The notes beneath the pieces were generated by a model. The model saw only the letters and a list, made by a program, of their open reading frames with translations, searched no databases and had not been told where the DNA came from. This document shows, one piece after another, positions 44,712-53,852 of a DNA stretch of 63,713 nucleotides. The DNA lies in assembly GCA_964624795.1 (NCBI GenBank), contig CAZUZS010000024.1, forward strand, positions 1 to 63,713, written 5' to 3'. A program made the translations under genes and the position numbers. Position 1 is the stretch's first letter. Every line of letters begins with the position of its first letter. Source of the DNA: CAZUZS01 sp964624795. Its GTDB lineage: Bacteria > Calditrichota > Calditrichia > RBG-13-44-9.

Positions 44712-46634
44712 ATGATGAAAAATAGAATTCATATAAAATTTCCGGATGGCAAAATCAGGGAGTACGATGCCGGCGTAACGGGCCTGCAAATCCTCGAAGA
44801 AATGCCGCAGCGCTTGAAAAAGGAAGCTACCGGCATCCTGGTGAACGGCGAAATCAAAAGTTTGCCGGAACCGCTGAAGGACGATGCTGAAATTAAAATC
44901 CTGACATTCGACGACAAAGAAGGCCGTTACGTTTTCTGGCACAGCTCCGCCCACCTGATGGCACACGCCGTGAAGCGATTGTTCCCGGAAGCCAAGCTGG
45001 GCATCGGCCCGCCTATCGACGACGGTTTTTATTACGATATCGAGTTGGATCGACCGATCACACCGGAAGATTTTGAGCAGATTGAAGCGGAAATGGCAAA
45101 AATCGTCGATGAAAACGACCCTATCGTCCGGCAGGAAATTGAAAAGGAACAAGCAAAAGAGTTGTTCAAAAAGAAACACGAAGACCTGAAGCTCGACCTG
45201 ATTGCCGAACTGGAAGAAGATATTTCCACCTATTCGCAAGCGGATTTCACAGACCTGTGCCGCGGGCCGCACCTGCCTTCCACCGGCCAGATCGGGAAAA
45301 ATTTCAAGCTGCTTAATGTTGCGGGAGCCTATTGGCGGGGCGATGAGCATAACAAGATGCTCCAGCGCCTGTATGCAACCTCCTACCCCAAGCGAAAAAT
45401 GCTGGAAGAACATTTGCACCGCCTGGAAGAAGCCCGCAAGCGGGATCACCGTAAACTGGGGCGGGAGCTGGATCTGTTCAGCATTCAGGAAAGCATCGGC
45501 AACGGTCTCATCCTGTGGCATCCAAAAGGCGCCCGAATACGGCGGATTATGGAAGAGTTCACGATTGAGGAACACTACCGCAACGGCTATGAGCTAGTCT
45601 ACACACCGCATATCGCCAAATTAGATTTGTGGGATACCAGCGGCCACACCGGCTTCTACCGCGAGAATATGTTTTCACCGATGGATGTGGACGAGGTAAA
45701 TTACCAGGTAAAACCGATGAACTGCCCGTTTCACATCGCCATTTATAAATCGCAGCTTCGCAGCTACCGCGACCTGCCTATTCGCTTATTTGAGCTGGGC
45801 ACCGTTTACCGCTACGAGCGCTCTGGCGTATTGCACGGATTAATGCGGGTGCGGGGTTTTACGCAGGACGATTCACACCTCTTCTGCACGCCCGAGCAGT
45901 TAGACGAAGAGATTGGAAAAGTTCTGAATTTTACGCTTTTCATCTTAAACACTTTCGGATTTAAGGAATATGAAATCTTTTTGTCCACCCGCCCGGAAAA
46001 GTTTGTAGGCAGTGTGGAAAGCTGGGACAAGGCAACTGCATCGCTGAAAAAGGCGCTGGATGACAGCGGTTTCTCCTACGAAATTGATCCCGGGGAAGGT
46101 GTGTTTTATGGACCTAAGATCGATATCAAGATCAAGGATTCGCTCGGGCGCTCCTGGCAGTGTTCAACCATCCAGGTAGATTTCAACAATCCGGAACGTT
46201 TCCAGATGGAGTTTATGGCGGAAGACGGTCAGCCGCATCAGCCAATTATGATCCACCGTGCGTTGATGGGATCGGTGGAACGATTCTTCGGCATCCTCAT
46301 TGAACATTATGCCGGCGCTTTTCCGTTGTGGCTGGCGCCCGTTCAGGCAAAAATAATCCCCATCGCAGAGCGGCACCATGCGTATGGGAAAGAGGTTTTT
46401 GAACAATTACGGCAGGCCGGACTGCGGGTGGAGATGGATAACCGCAATGAAAAGGTCGGTTATAAGATTCGCGAGGCAGAAGTAAACAAAATTCCTTACA
46501 TGGTAATTGTGGGAGACCAGGAAGTGGATGGCCAGGAGATTTCCGTGCGTCGGAAAGGCACCGGAGACTTGGGTAAAATGAAAGTTCAGGCTCTCATCCA
46601 GCAGATGAGGGAAGAGATCAATAATAAAGATTAA
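44712..46634 (+). CDS. thrS: Threonyl-tRNA synthetase
   Basis: A 640-residue class II synthetase with the full ThrRS layout: TGS domain (residues 1-65), the editing domain with HSSAHLMAHAVKRLFP (about residue 77) and LCRGPHLPSTG, the catalytic core with motif 2 (YRYERSGVLHGLMRVRGFTQDD) and motif 3 (HRALMGSVERF), and a C-terminal anticodon-binding domain. It charges tRNA-Thr in the cytoplasm. Two adjacent ATGs (44712, 44715) could start it and no strong ribosome-binding site is visible. It leads an operon with infC, rpmI and rplT, a widely conserved order. Confidence 0.97.
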   Translation: MMKNRIHIKFPDGKIREYDAGVTGLQILEEMPQRLKKEATGILVNGEIKSLPEPLKDDAEIKILTFDDKEGRYVFWHSSAHLMAHAVKRLFPEAKLGIGPPIDDGFYYDIELDRPITPEDFEQIEAEMAKIVDENDPIVRQEIEKEQAKELFKKKHEDLKLDLIAELEEDISTYSQADFTDLCRGPHLPSTGQIGKNFKLLNVAGAYWRGDEHNKMLQRLYATSYPKRKMLEEHLHRLEEARKRDHRKLGRELDLFSIQESIGNGLILWHPKGARIRRIMEEFTIEEHYRNGYELVYTPHIAKLDLWDTSGHTGFYRENMFSPMDVDEVNYQVKPMNCPFHIAIYKSQLRSYRDLPIRLFELGTVYRYERSGVLHGLMRVRGFTQDDSHLFCTPEQLDEEIGKVLNFTLFILNTFGFKEYEIFLSTRPEKFVGSVESWDKATASLKKALDDSGFSYEIDPGEGVFYGPKIDIKIKDSLGRSWQCSTIQVDFNNPERFQMEFMAEDGQPHQPIMIHRALMGSVERFFGILIEHYAGAFPLWLAPVQAKIIPIAERHHAYGKEVFEQLRQAGLRVEMDNRNEKVGYKIREAEVNKIPYMVIVGDQEVDGQEISVRRKGTGDLGKMKVQALIQQMREEINNKD

Positions 46635-46650
46635 AGACCACTAATTTATC

Positions 46651-46663
46651 GGAGGTACATATC
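46651..46663 (+). promoter_or_regulatory. infC: infC ribosome-binding site with AUC start codon
   Basis: GGAGGT (46651-46656) is followed four bases later by ATC, in frame with the IF3 sequence ISKEKNVRINDQIRVP. No ATG is available at that place; the next conventional start is a GTG seven codons in (the sixth codon after ATC, at 46679), which would truncate the conserved N-terminus. Unusual start codons on infC let IF3 repress its own translation. Confidence 0.85.
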
Positions 46664-47176
46664 AGCAAAGAAAAAAATGTGCGGATAAACGACCAGATTC
46701 GTGTCCCAAAAGTTCGCCTAATTACGGCTGAGGGAGACCAGGCAGGGATTGTTTCCACCCGCGAAGCACTGGACATGGCTCAACGAAGCAGCCTTGATTT
46801 GGTCGAAGTTGCACCAAATGCCAGTCCGCCCGTCTGCCGGATAATGGATTTCGGTAAATACAAGTACGAGCAAAGCAAGAAAGAAAAGGTAAGCAAGAAA
46901 AAACAACATACGATTACGGTTAAAGAGATACGGCTGCGGCCCCGAACCGATGATCACGACCTTGAGACGAAAATGAAACATGCCCGAAAATTCCTTGAAC
47001 AAAAGAACAAGGTCAAAGTGACAATCATTTTCAGGGGGCGGGAGATGGCATACCAGGATTTTGGCCGGGAATTGATGGAACGTGTGCAGGAAATATTGGA
47101 TGATGTTGCGAAACCTGAATCTGCGCCGCAAATGGAAGGCCGCCGGATGGTAATGCTGTTAACCGCGAAGAGCTGA
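46661..47176 (+). CDS. infC: Translation initiation factor IF-3
   Basis: A 171-residue IF3 with N-terminal (VRINDQIRVPKVRLI) and C-terminal (KEIRLRPRTDDHDLETKMKHARKFL) domains joined by a Lys-rich linker. IF3 checks start codon and initiator tRNA on the 30S subunit. I place the start at the AUC at 46661, preceded by a strong GGAGGT, because this gives the full family N-terminus (ISKEKNVRIN). Escherichia coli infC uses AUU in the same way for autoregulation. It begins 26 bases after thrS and is followed by rpmI. Confidence 0.95.
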   Translation: MSKEKNVRINDQIRVPKVRLITAEGDQAGIVSTREALDMAQRSSLDLVEVAPNASPPVCRIMDFGKYKYEQSKKEKVSKKKQHTITVKEIRLRPRTDDHDLETKMKHARKFLEQKNKVKVTIIFRGREMAYQDFGRELMERVQEILDDVAKPESAPQMEGRRMVMLLTAKS

Positions 47177-47211
47177 TGCTTTTAGAAAATAAATGAGAGA
47201 GGATTGATAAA

Positions 47212-47406
47212 ATGCCTAAGATGAAATCGAACAGAGGCGCCAAGAAACGATTCAAGATCACCGCCTCGGGAAAAATTAAATCACGCCGTGCATACAAAAG
47301 CCACATTCTGACGAGCAAAACAACGAAGCGGAAACGCAAATTGCGCAAGAAGGCCTATCTGCATCCGGTTGATGCAACGCGCGCCCATAAAATGATACTC
47401 GAATAA
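47212..47406 (+). CDS. rpmI: 50S ribosomal protein L35
   Basis: A 64-residue, strongly basic protein with the L35 signature KMKSNRGAKKRFKITASGKIK at the N-terminus and a terminal RAHKMIL-type segment. It is part of the large ribosomal subunit. It sits between infC and rplT, its conserved position, with GAGAGGATTG upstream as ribosome-binding site. Confidence 0.97.
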   Translation: MPKMKSNRGAKKRFKITASGKIKSRRAYKSHILTSKTTKRKRKLRKKAYLHPVDATRAHKMILE

Positions 47407-47424
47407 TAATTTTCGGAGGATAAA

Positions 47425-47772
47425 ATGCCGAGAGCAAAAAACAATGTTGCAGCAAAAGCCAGACATAAAAAACTGCTGAAGATGACAAGGGGTTACCGTC
47501 TTTCGCGGGGGAAATTATACGCCACCGCAAAGGACCAGATTGAGAAAGGCTTACAGTACGCTTACCGCGACCGCCGGCAAAAAAAACGTCATTTTCGCGG
47601 CTTATGGATTGCCCGTATCAATGCCGCCTGCCGGGAAAACGGAATCTCTTACTCACGCTTTATTCACGAGCTTCAGAAAAACGAAATTCAATTGGATCGA
47701 AAAGCGCTGGCACATCTGGCAATGCATGAACCAAAAGCATTCGAAACACTGGTCCAGCAAGTTACAGCATAA
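47425..47772 (+). CDS. rplT: 50S ribosomal protein L20
   Basis: A 115-residue protein with the L20 signature: PRAKNNVAAKARHKKLLKM at the start, then GYRLSRGKLY, the RDRRQKKRHFRGLWIARIN block and a C-terminal globular part (LDRKALAHLAM). It binds 23S rRNA early in 50S assembly. In some bacteria L20 also represses this operon. GGAGG lies upstream of the ATG. Confidence 0.97.
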   Translation: MPRAKNNVAAKARHKKLLKMTRGYRLSRGKLYATAKDQIEKGLQYAYRDRRQKKRHFRGLWIARINAACRENGISYSRFIHELQKNEIQLDRKALAHLAMHEPKAFETLVQQVTA

Positions 47773-47798
47773 ACGAACTTCAACCGGTTTTCAATTTT

Positions 47799-47834
47799 AG
47801 GAATTGGATGTTTCGTTCAATTCCTATTTTTTTA
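47799..47834 (+). terminator. Rho-independent terminator after rplT
   Basis: AGGAATTG (47799-47806) pairs perfectly with CAATTCCT (47818-47825) around an 11-base loop and is followed by ATTTTTTT. It should end or attenuate transcription of the thrS-infC-rpmI-rplT operon before pheS. Confidence 0.88.
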
Positions 47835-47894
47835 AATTCAAATGCCGGTTAAGTGCAATGAGAACGGAAAACGATTCGGGACGAGAGGTTCGAA

Positions 47895-48911
47895 ATGAGC
47901 AGCCAAATTGAAAATCAAATTTCCGAAATCAGGAAGAGCTTCCTGAACGACATCAAAAATATTAAGAGCGAGCACGATTTCGAGGCCCTGCGGGTAAAAT
48001 ACCTGGGGAAAAAAGGAGCAGTGCAGGGGCTTTTTCAACTGCTGAAAGATGCCGATCCCCAAACCCGCCCGGTGATCGGGAAACACGTAAATGAAATCCG
48101 GGACTACATCGATTCGCAGCTTAAAGAATTGAAACCCAAATTCGCAGCTCGCAAGAAAACGCAGAAGCTCGATACCACCCTGCCGGGACGCATGCCTTAC
48201 ATTGGAAGAAAACACCCGCTGACCCAGACCCTGGATGATATAAAACGCTTCTTCCTGGGACTTGGCTTTTCGGTGGCGGACGGACCGGAGGTTGAAACCG
48301 ATTTCTACAATTTCGAGGCGCTCAATATTCCGAAGAATCACCCGGCGCGGGATATGCAGGACACGCTTTACATCACCGACGATATCGTTTTGCGCACACA
48401 CACCTCGCCTGTGCAAATTCGAACCATGCAGAACCAGCAACCGCCGGTGCGCATTATCGCGCCGGGCCGGGTTTACCGCCGCGACACGCCCGATGCCAGC
48501 CACTCCCCTTTTTTCCACCAGGTGGAAGGGCTCTGTGTGGACAAAGGAATTAGTTTCGCCGACCTAAAGGCGGTGATTGCGGAATTCGCGAAATATATGT
48601 TCGGGGAAGATATTCACGTGCGTTTCCGTCCCAGCTTTTTCCCGTTTACCGAGCCGAGCATGGAATATGATTTCAACTGCATTTTCTGCCGGGGTAAAGG
48701 ATGCAAGGTCTGCAAATACACCGGCTGGATAGAAATTTCGGGCGCCGGAATGGTGGATCCCAACGTTTTCATGGCGGTCGATTACGACCCTGAAATTTAC
48801 ACCGGATATGCATTCGGGATGGGGATTGACCGGATTGCCATGCTGCGTTACTCGATTGATGATATCCGGATTTTCTTCGAGAACGATTTCCGCTTCCTGT
48901 CCCAGTTTTAA
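47895..48911 (+). CDS. pheS: Phenylalanyl-tRNA synthetase alpha subunit
   Basis: A 338-residue alpha subunit with an N-terminal coiled coil (residues about 1-90) and the class II core: HPLTQTLDDIKRFF, DTFYNFEALN-like segment, RTHTSPVQIRTM (motif 2 region), GRVYRRDTPDASHSP, and motif 3 (GMGIDRIAMLRY). A Cys group FNCIFCRGKGCKVCKYTGW is present as in many bacterial PheS. It forms an alpha2-beta2 enzyme with PheT, encoded 84 bases downstream. Confidence 0.97.
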   Translation: MSSQIENQISEIRKSFLNDIKNIKSEHDFEALRVKYLGKKGAVQGLFQLLKDADPQTRPVIGKHVNEIRDYIDSQLKELKPKFAARKKTQKLDTTLPGRMPYIGRKHPLTQTLDDIKRFFLGLGFSVADGPEVETDFYNFEALNIPKNHPARDMQDTLYITDDIVLRTHTSPVQIRTMQNQQPPVRIIAPGRVYRRDTPDASHSPFFHQVEGLCVDKGISFADLKAVIAEFAKYMFGEDIHVRFRPSFFPFTEPSMEYDFNCIFCRGKGCKVCKYTGWIEISGAGMVDPNVFMAVDYDPEIYTGYAFGMGIDRIAMLRYSIDDIRIFFENDFRFLSQF

Positions 48912-48995
48912 ACGGTCCTTGAAAATGTCCGCCGAATTTTGGGTCATCAAAAATAAGTAATAAAACCTGCTGCCCTAAGAAATGAAGGCTTATAA

Positions 48996-51179
48996 ATGAA
49001 AATTTCATATAACTGGCTGAAAGATTACCTGGATTTAAACATGCCGGCGCGTGAGCTGGCCGACCGCCTGTCGCTGGCAGGGTTGGAAGTTGAAGAAGTG
49101 GCCGAAAAAAGTCTGGCACTCCCGGAGGTGGTAATTGGCCGGGTTTTATCCTGCGACCCGCACCCCGATGCTGATAAATTGCACGTCTGCCGGGTCGACC
49201 TGGGTATTCAGGAATTGTCGATTGTTTGTGGCGCGCCAAATGTGGCAACCGACCAGGTTGTGCCTGTAGCCAAAGTGGGCGCTTCGCTTCCCAATGGATT
49301 AAAAATTCGCAAAGCGAAAATCCGGGGCGTGGCATCCGAGGGAATGATCTGCTCCGAACAGGAGCTGGGCTTGGCCGACCACTCCGACGGCATCTGGATC
49401 TTGCCGGAAAACCTGCCGCTTGGTGTCCCGATTGATGAAGCGCTTGACTTCCAAACCGACTACATTTTGGATATTGCCATTACGCCGAACCGCCCCGACT
49501 GCCTGAGCCACATCGGTGTGGCGCGGGAGGTTGGCGCCATCCTGGATCAGCACATCGTGAAGCCGGATGTTTCCCTAATGGAAATTGCCGAACCGGCCGA
49601 CGGGCAGGTCAAAATCGAAATTGAAAATCCGGAGGGCTGCCCGCGGTACTCCGCACGCGTGATTCGCAACATCAAGGTGGGAGAATCGCCCACCTGGCTT
49701 GTGAGACGACTGGAAGCGGTTGGTGTAAGATCGATCAATAACGTGGTTGATGTGACAAACTATGTGATGATGGAAACAGGCCATCCGCTCCATGCCTTCG
49801 ATTATGACCTGGTAGANNNNNNNNNNNNNNNNNNNNNNNNNNNNNNNNNNNNNNNNNNNNNNNNNNNNNNNNNNNNNNNNNNNNNNNNNNNNNNNNNNNN
49901 NNNNNNNNNNNNNNNNGTTTATGCCCTGGACCGCGCCGCCAGGATGATGGCGGAAATTTGCCAGGGAGAAAATTACAGCGGTATTGTAGATGTTCACCCC
50001 AAACCCATTTCACCTCGCGAAATTCCACTGAAAACCGATAAGATCAACAACCTCCTGGGGACGGATTTGACGACGGAAGCCATGGCTGATCTCCTAAGCA
50101 GTATCGATTTAAAGGTAGAGAACGACTCGGTGATAGTGCCAACCTTCCGGCCTGACCTGGAGCGGGTGGCAGATCTGGCGGAAGAAGTTGCGCGCCTTTA
50201 CGGATTGGAGAATATTGAATCGCACCAGCAATTAACCATCGAATACAGTTATATCCGAAATGAATTCGACCTGTTTATCGACAAAGTCAAAGATATCCTA
50301 ACCGGAATGGGATTGCAGGAAATTATTGCGCCGAGTATGGTAAACGGGGAATCGTGGGAAAAAATCACCGGGGGAAAACTCTACCCGATATTAAACCCAA
50401 TCTCGAAAGACATGGATGCGCTCCGCAACTCCCTTCTGCCCAGCCTGGCCAATATCATTCAATATAATCTCAATCGCCAGATGCGAGACATGAGAATGTT
50501 CGAGATCAACCGGGTTTTTACCCCACCTGAAAAGGCTGGCGAGCTCCCGGCCGAGGAGATAAAATTGGGGATTGCCATGTGCGGAAAACGAGATGGCGAT
50601 CTGTGGTATTCCACGCACCAAGATAATGATTTTTATGACATTAAGGGAATTGTCGAAACGCTATTGCACAAAATTTCGCTTGACAACTGGCAATTAATTT
50701 CTTATTCTGACAACGCAATAGAAGGTGAAGGGCTGGCGATAAGTACCGGCAAAATGGAAGTTGGATTTATTGGGGAGTTAAGCAGTAGTATTGCCGCATT
50801 TTTCGAGATTGAGGATGCGGTTATGGTTGGCGAAATTTCCGTAGATAGATTGTTTAAACATTGCCAAACTGCCAGAACCTATTCTCCGGTTCCGCGTTTC
50901 CCGTGGGTGGACCGGGATTTGGCTCTGGTCGTGGACGAGGAGTTGGAGATCGGCAAGCTGGTGGATGTCATCCGGCAAAAAGGCGGCAAGCTGCTTACCA
51001 ATGTTGAAATTTTCGATATTTACCGTGGTAAACAGATTCCGCCGGAGAAAAAGAGTGTTGCTTTTCGACTCATCTTTCAGTCTCTCGAAGGAACCTTAAC
51101 TGAGGAAACCGTTTCGAAGTCGATGGCAAAAATATTGAATGCAGTTTCTGAAACCTATGATGCAAAACTAAGGGCGTAG
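48996..51179 (+). CDS. pheT: Phenylalanyl-tRNA synthetase beta subunit, interrupted by gap
   Basis: All expected parts are visible except those in the gap: N-terminal domain with the tRNA-binding OB fold (SCDPHPDADKLHVCRVD, about residue 50), the B3/4 editing region up to HPLHAFDYDLV, then after the gap ALDRAARMMAEICQGENY, the B5 and catalytic-like domains, and the C-terminal FDX-ACB domain (FPWVDRDLALVV). In the family about 115-120 residues separate HAFDYD from ALDRAA, whereas 100 N gives only about 34. So about 350 bases are missing, and the true protein is about 810 residues. Confidence 0.95.
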   Translation: MKISYNWLKDYLDLNMPARELADRLSLAGLEVEEVAEKSLALPEVVIGRVLSCDPHPDADKLHVCRVDLGIQELSIVCGAPNVATDQVVPVAKVGASLPNGLKIRKAKIRGVASEGMICSEQELGLADHSDGIWILPENLPLGVPIDEALDFQTDYILDIAITPNRPDCLSHIGVAREVGAILDQHIVKPDVSLMEIAEPADGQVKIEIENPEGCPRYSARVIRNIKVGESPTWLVRRLEAVGVRSINNVVDVTNYVMMETGHPLHAFDYDLVXXXXXXXXXXXXXXXXXXXXXXXXXXXXXXXXXXVYALDRAARMMAEICQGENYSGIVDVHPKPISPREIPLKTDKINNLLGTDLTTEAMADLLSSIDLKVENDSVIVPTFRPDLERVADLAEEVARLYGLENIESHQQLTIEYSYIRNEFDLFIDKVKDILTGMGLQEIIAPSMVNGESWEKITGGKLYPILNPISKDMDALRNSLLPSLANIIQYNLNRQMRDMRMFEINRVFTPPEKAGELPAEEIKLGIAMCGKRDGDLWYSTHQDNDFYDIKGIVETLLHKISLDNWQLISYSDNAIEGEGLAISTGKMEVGFIGELSSSIAAFFEIEDAVMVGEISVDRLFKHCQTARTYSPVPRFPWVDRDLALVVDEELEIGKLVDVIRQKGGKLLTNVEIFDIYRGKQIPPEKKSVAFRLIFQSLEGTLTEETVSKSMAKILNAVSETYDAKLRA
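49817..49916. other. Assembly gap inside pheT
   Basis: A 100-N placeholder. Family spacing between motifs on its two sides suggests about 350 missing bases. The two flanks happen to be in the same frame at this placeholder length, which could mislead a length estimate. Confidence 0.85.
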
Positions 51180-51187
51180 AAGCAGAG

Positions 51188-51469
51188 ATGGAGGATAGGA
51201 ACAGTATCGACAATTTTTTTGCGATGGTGGAACGTGTAAAGAAATTGACCGTGATTTTTAATAAGTTGAACGAACATAATTCGCGGCTTCAAAGCCAAAT
51301 TGTGGAATTAGAGCAAAAGCTGTCGGGGGATAGCGGAACCTTAAGAAACATGGAATTGGAGGAAGAGGTTAAAAGGTTGAAAAGTGAAAATAAAACATTG
51401 AAGGAGAGGGAAAAAACTATTAGAACCAAAATTGAACGCCTGGAAGTCAAGTTAGAGCAATTACATTAA
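51188..51469 (+). CDS. Small coiled-coil protein (ZapB-like)
   Basis: A 93-residue protein made almost completely of heptad repeats with a short N-terminal segment (DNFFAMVERVKKL). Its length, coiled-coil nature and position just before zapA suggest a ZapB-like cell-division accessory that bundles with FtsZ-associated proteins. Sequence similarity to ZapB cannot be claimed firmly because coiled coils resemble each other. It begins eight bases after pheT. Confidence 0.7.
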   Translation: MEDRNSIDNFFAMVERVKKLTVIFNKLNEHNSRLQSQIVELEQKLSGDSGTLRNMELEEEVKRLKSENKTLKEREKTIRTKIERLEVKLEQLH

Positions 51470-51530
51470 GAAAAACGGACTGAGTAATTTTTTATTTATA
51501 TCAGGTTTCTATATAATTTATGAGTGACAG

Positions 51531-51836
51531 ATGGAGAAGAATTCAATCATGGTGAACATTGGGGGCCTCGAATATGCCCTGAAATCGGATGCCGACCCCC
51601 AATATATTCAGGAATTGGCTGCTTATATTGATCAAAAAATGAAGAAGTTAGGAGCCGGTTCGCAGGTGAAATCGCAGATAAAGATTGCAGTTTTGACTGC
51701 TTTAAATATAGCTGATGAGCTTTTCCGTCTGAAACGCAAGCACGACCAGTTAATAAACGATATAGAAATAACGAGTGAAGAAATAACGGAGAATTTAGAT
51801 AACTATCTAAATCAATATTCCGATTTGTTAAAATAA
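51531..51836 (+). CDS. zapA: Cell division protein ZapA
   Basis: A 101-residue protein of the ZapA family: N-terminal beta-hairpin/helix domain (VNIGGLEYALKSDADPQYIQELAAYIDQKM) and a C-terminal coiled coil (IADELFRLKRKHDQLI). ZapA crosslinks FtsZ filaments at the division site. A 6S RNA candidate starts at its stop codon, an arrangement conserved in many bacteria (zapA-ssrS). It follows the small coiled-coil gene by 61 bases. Confidence 0.93.
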   Translation: MEKNSIMVNIGGLEYALKSDADPQYIQELAAYIDQKMKKLGAGSQVKSQIKIAVLTALNIADELFRLKRKHDQLINDIEITSEEITENLDNYLNQYSDLLK

Positions 51837-52012
51837 TCCCTGGATCGTATAGGGTGTTGTATTTGGGAAGAACCAACATTAGCGAATAGGGAACTTGACT
51901 CTGGGCGTCTAATGCAGGCCTCCGAAAAATGAGGAAGCATGATCCGCTTAGGCAAGTACCCACCGTGTTCACACGGTTCTTTTCCAAATCCGCCTTTGCG
52001 GTTCAGGGATTT
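51835..52012 (+). ncRNA. ssrS: 6S RNA candidate
   Basis: A 178-base element directly after zapA. The ends pair perfectly over eight bases (AATCCCTG 51835-51842 with CAGGGATT 52004-52011). A second long helix pairs TTTGGGAAGAACC with GGTTCTTTTCCAAA, bracketing a large central open region, with hairpins CCGTG-TTC-ACACGG-like and CCGC-CTTT-GCGG on the 3' side. Length, closed-rod shape with central bubble, and zapA adjacency match 6S RNA, which binds sigma-70 RNA polymerase. No covariance search was possible. Confidence 0.8.
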
Positions 52013-52102
52013 TTAATTTGTATAAAATTCATAGGAAAGAATAAATAAACCAACCGTACCACAAAGTCGCTGCCATTTGAGCGAAATGGAGGATATTAAC
52101 TG

Positions 52103-53656
52103 ATGGAATGGATTTTGGGCATTGTCATAGGTTTGGCGGCCGGTTCGGTAAGTCTTTGGCTGTTTTTGAAAATTTCGACAGAAAATAAAGTCTCGAGGGC
52201 GAAGGACGAGGCAAAAAACCTCCTGGAAGACGCCCGGTCGGAAGTGGAATCTCTCAAAAAGGAAAAACTTATTGAAGTTCAGGAAGAACTCTTTGACCAT
52301 AAACAGCGTCTGGAACAAGAGACGGAGGCCAAAAGGGAGCACTTAAGCCGGGAAGAACGTCGATTAGATCAGAAAGAGTTAGAGATTGACCGCAAAGCAG
52401 AAATCATAGAAAAGAAAGAAAAAGACGTCAAGATACTGGAAAAGCAGGTGATGGACAAGGAGAAGTATGTCCAGCAAAAAACCAGGGACTTGAATGAATT
52501 GGTTGCAGAGCAGATTCATAAGCTGGAAGAAGTGTCCGGCCTGACCCGCGACGAGGCGCGCCAGTTGTTGCTAAGGGATATTGAAAAAGAGGCGCAGGAA
52601 GAAGGGAATAAGCTGGTAAACACCATTTTGGATAAGGCGAAGTTGGAGGCAAACCGAAAGGCGATGGAGATCGTGGTTTCCGCAATTCAGCAAACTGCAG
52701 CCGAGCAGTCTGCGGAAGCGACAGTTTCGGTTGTCACCCTTCCCAACGACGATATGAAGGGTCGTATTATCGGGCGGGAAGGACGTAATATACGCGCCTT
52801 TGAAATGGCTACCGGTGTGGATGTGATTATTGACGACACGCCCGAAGTCGTGATCCTCTCATCGTATAATAGTTTCCGGCGGGAAATAGCCAAAATTGCG
52901 CTGGAAAAACTTATTCTGGACGGTAGAATTCATCCGGCCCGCATCGAAGAAGTTGTGGAGAAAACGGAAGCTGAGGTAAAGGCATCATTCCGGGATATCG
53001 GCGAGCAAGCCATGCTGGATGCCGGCGTTCATGGTTTGGCGGACGAGTTAATCGAGTTGATTGGCAAACTCAAGTATCTCACTGCGTACGGCCAAAACGT
53101 CCTGAACCACAGCCTGGAAGTCGCCTACCTGGCGGGTGTGATGGCAACTGAACTGGGTTTGGATCCCAAAATCGCCAAAAGATCCGGCCTGCTTCACGAT
53201 ATCGGAAAGGCAATCGACCACCACAGCGACATTGACCACACCAAACTTGGGGCCGATCTGTTGAAAAAGCACAATGAAAATCCAAAAGTGGTCAATGCAG
53301 TAGAATTTCACCACTCGGAAGCGCAGGCAATATCGCCCTACACCGTTCTGGTGGCCGCTGCCGATACCATTTCCGGAAGCCGCCCGGGTGCGCGAAGAGA
53401 ATCCCTGGAAAGCTTTATTAAGAGAATGCGGGAATTGGAAGATATCGCCGCGCAGTTTAACGGGATTCAGAAGGTACACGCTATTCAGGCAGGCCGCGAA
53501 GTTCGGATTATCGTGAATTGCGATGTTGTGGATGATAACCACGCAAAGGATCTGGCACGGGATATTGCAAAGAAAATCCAGGAAAACTCGGAATTTCCCG
53601 GCCAGATCAAGGTCACTGTGATCCGTGAATACCGCGCTCACGATTTTGCCACGTAG
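52103..53656 (+). CDS. rny: Ribonuclease Y
   Basis: A 517-residue protein with an N-terminal membrane helix (about residues 3-23), a long coiled coil (about 28-170), a KH RNA-binding domain (VTLPNDDMKGRIIGREGRNIRAFE, about 210) and an HD phosphohydrolase domain with HSLEVAYLAG and LLHDIGKAID (about 340-375). Full length and all key residues present. RNase Y is a membrane-bound endoribonuclease starting mRNA decay. As in Bacillus, it is followed by a YmdB-type gene. Confidence 0.96.
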   Translation: MEWILGIVIGLAAGSVSLWLFLKISTENKVSRAKDEAKNLLEDARSEVESLKKEKLIEVQEELFDHKQRLEQETEAKREHLSREERRLDQKELEIDRKAEIIEKKEKDVKILEKQVMDKEKYVQQKTRDLNELVAEQIHKLEEVSGLTRDEARQLLLRDIEKEAQEEGNKLVNTILDKAKLEANRKAMEIVVSAIQQTAAEQSAEATVSVVTLPNDDMKGRIIGREGRNIRAFEMATGVDVIIDDTPEVVILSSYNSFRREIAKIALEKLILDGRIHPARIEEVVEKTEAEVKASFRDIGEQAMLDAGVHGLADELIELIGKLKYLTAYGQNVLNHSLEVAYLAGVMATELGLDPKIAKRSGLLHDIGKAIDHHSDIDHTKLGADLLKKHNENPKVVNAVEFHHSEAQAISPYTVLVAAADTISGSRPGARRESLESFIKRMRELEDIAAQFNGIQKVHAIQAGREVRIIVNCDVVDDNHAKDLARDIAKKIQENSEFPGQIKVTVIREYRAHDFAT

Positions 53657-53852
53657 GCAGTTTGCAGACCGCCTGGATCGCTGGCGGCGCGGACAAAATT
53701 CGGGCAATACCCGATATTAAGAATATTTACATTGGCTCCGGGAGCTTTGCGACCAGGATTTAAATTTGCTTTCCCGGGACACGTTATGCCAATCTTTAAA
53801 AAATATGACCGGGCATGCGGTCATCAGATACAGGAAGGAATCCGGATTTTAA

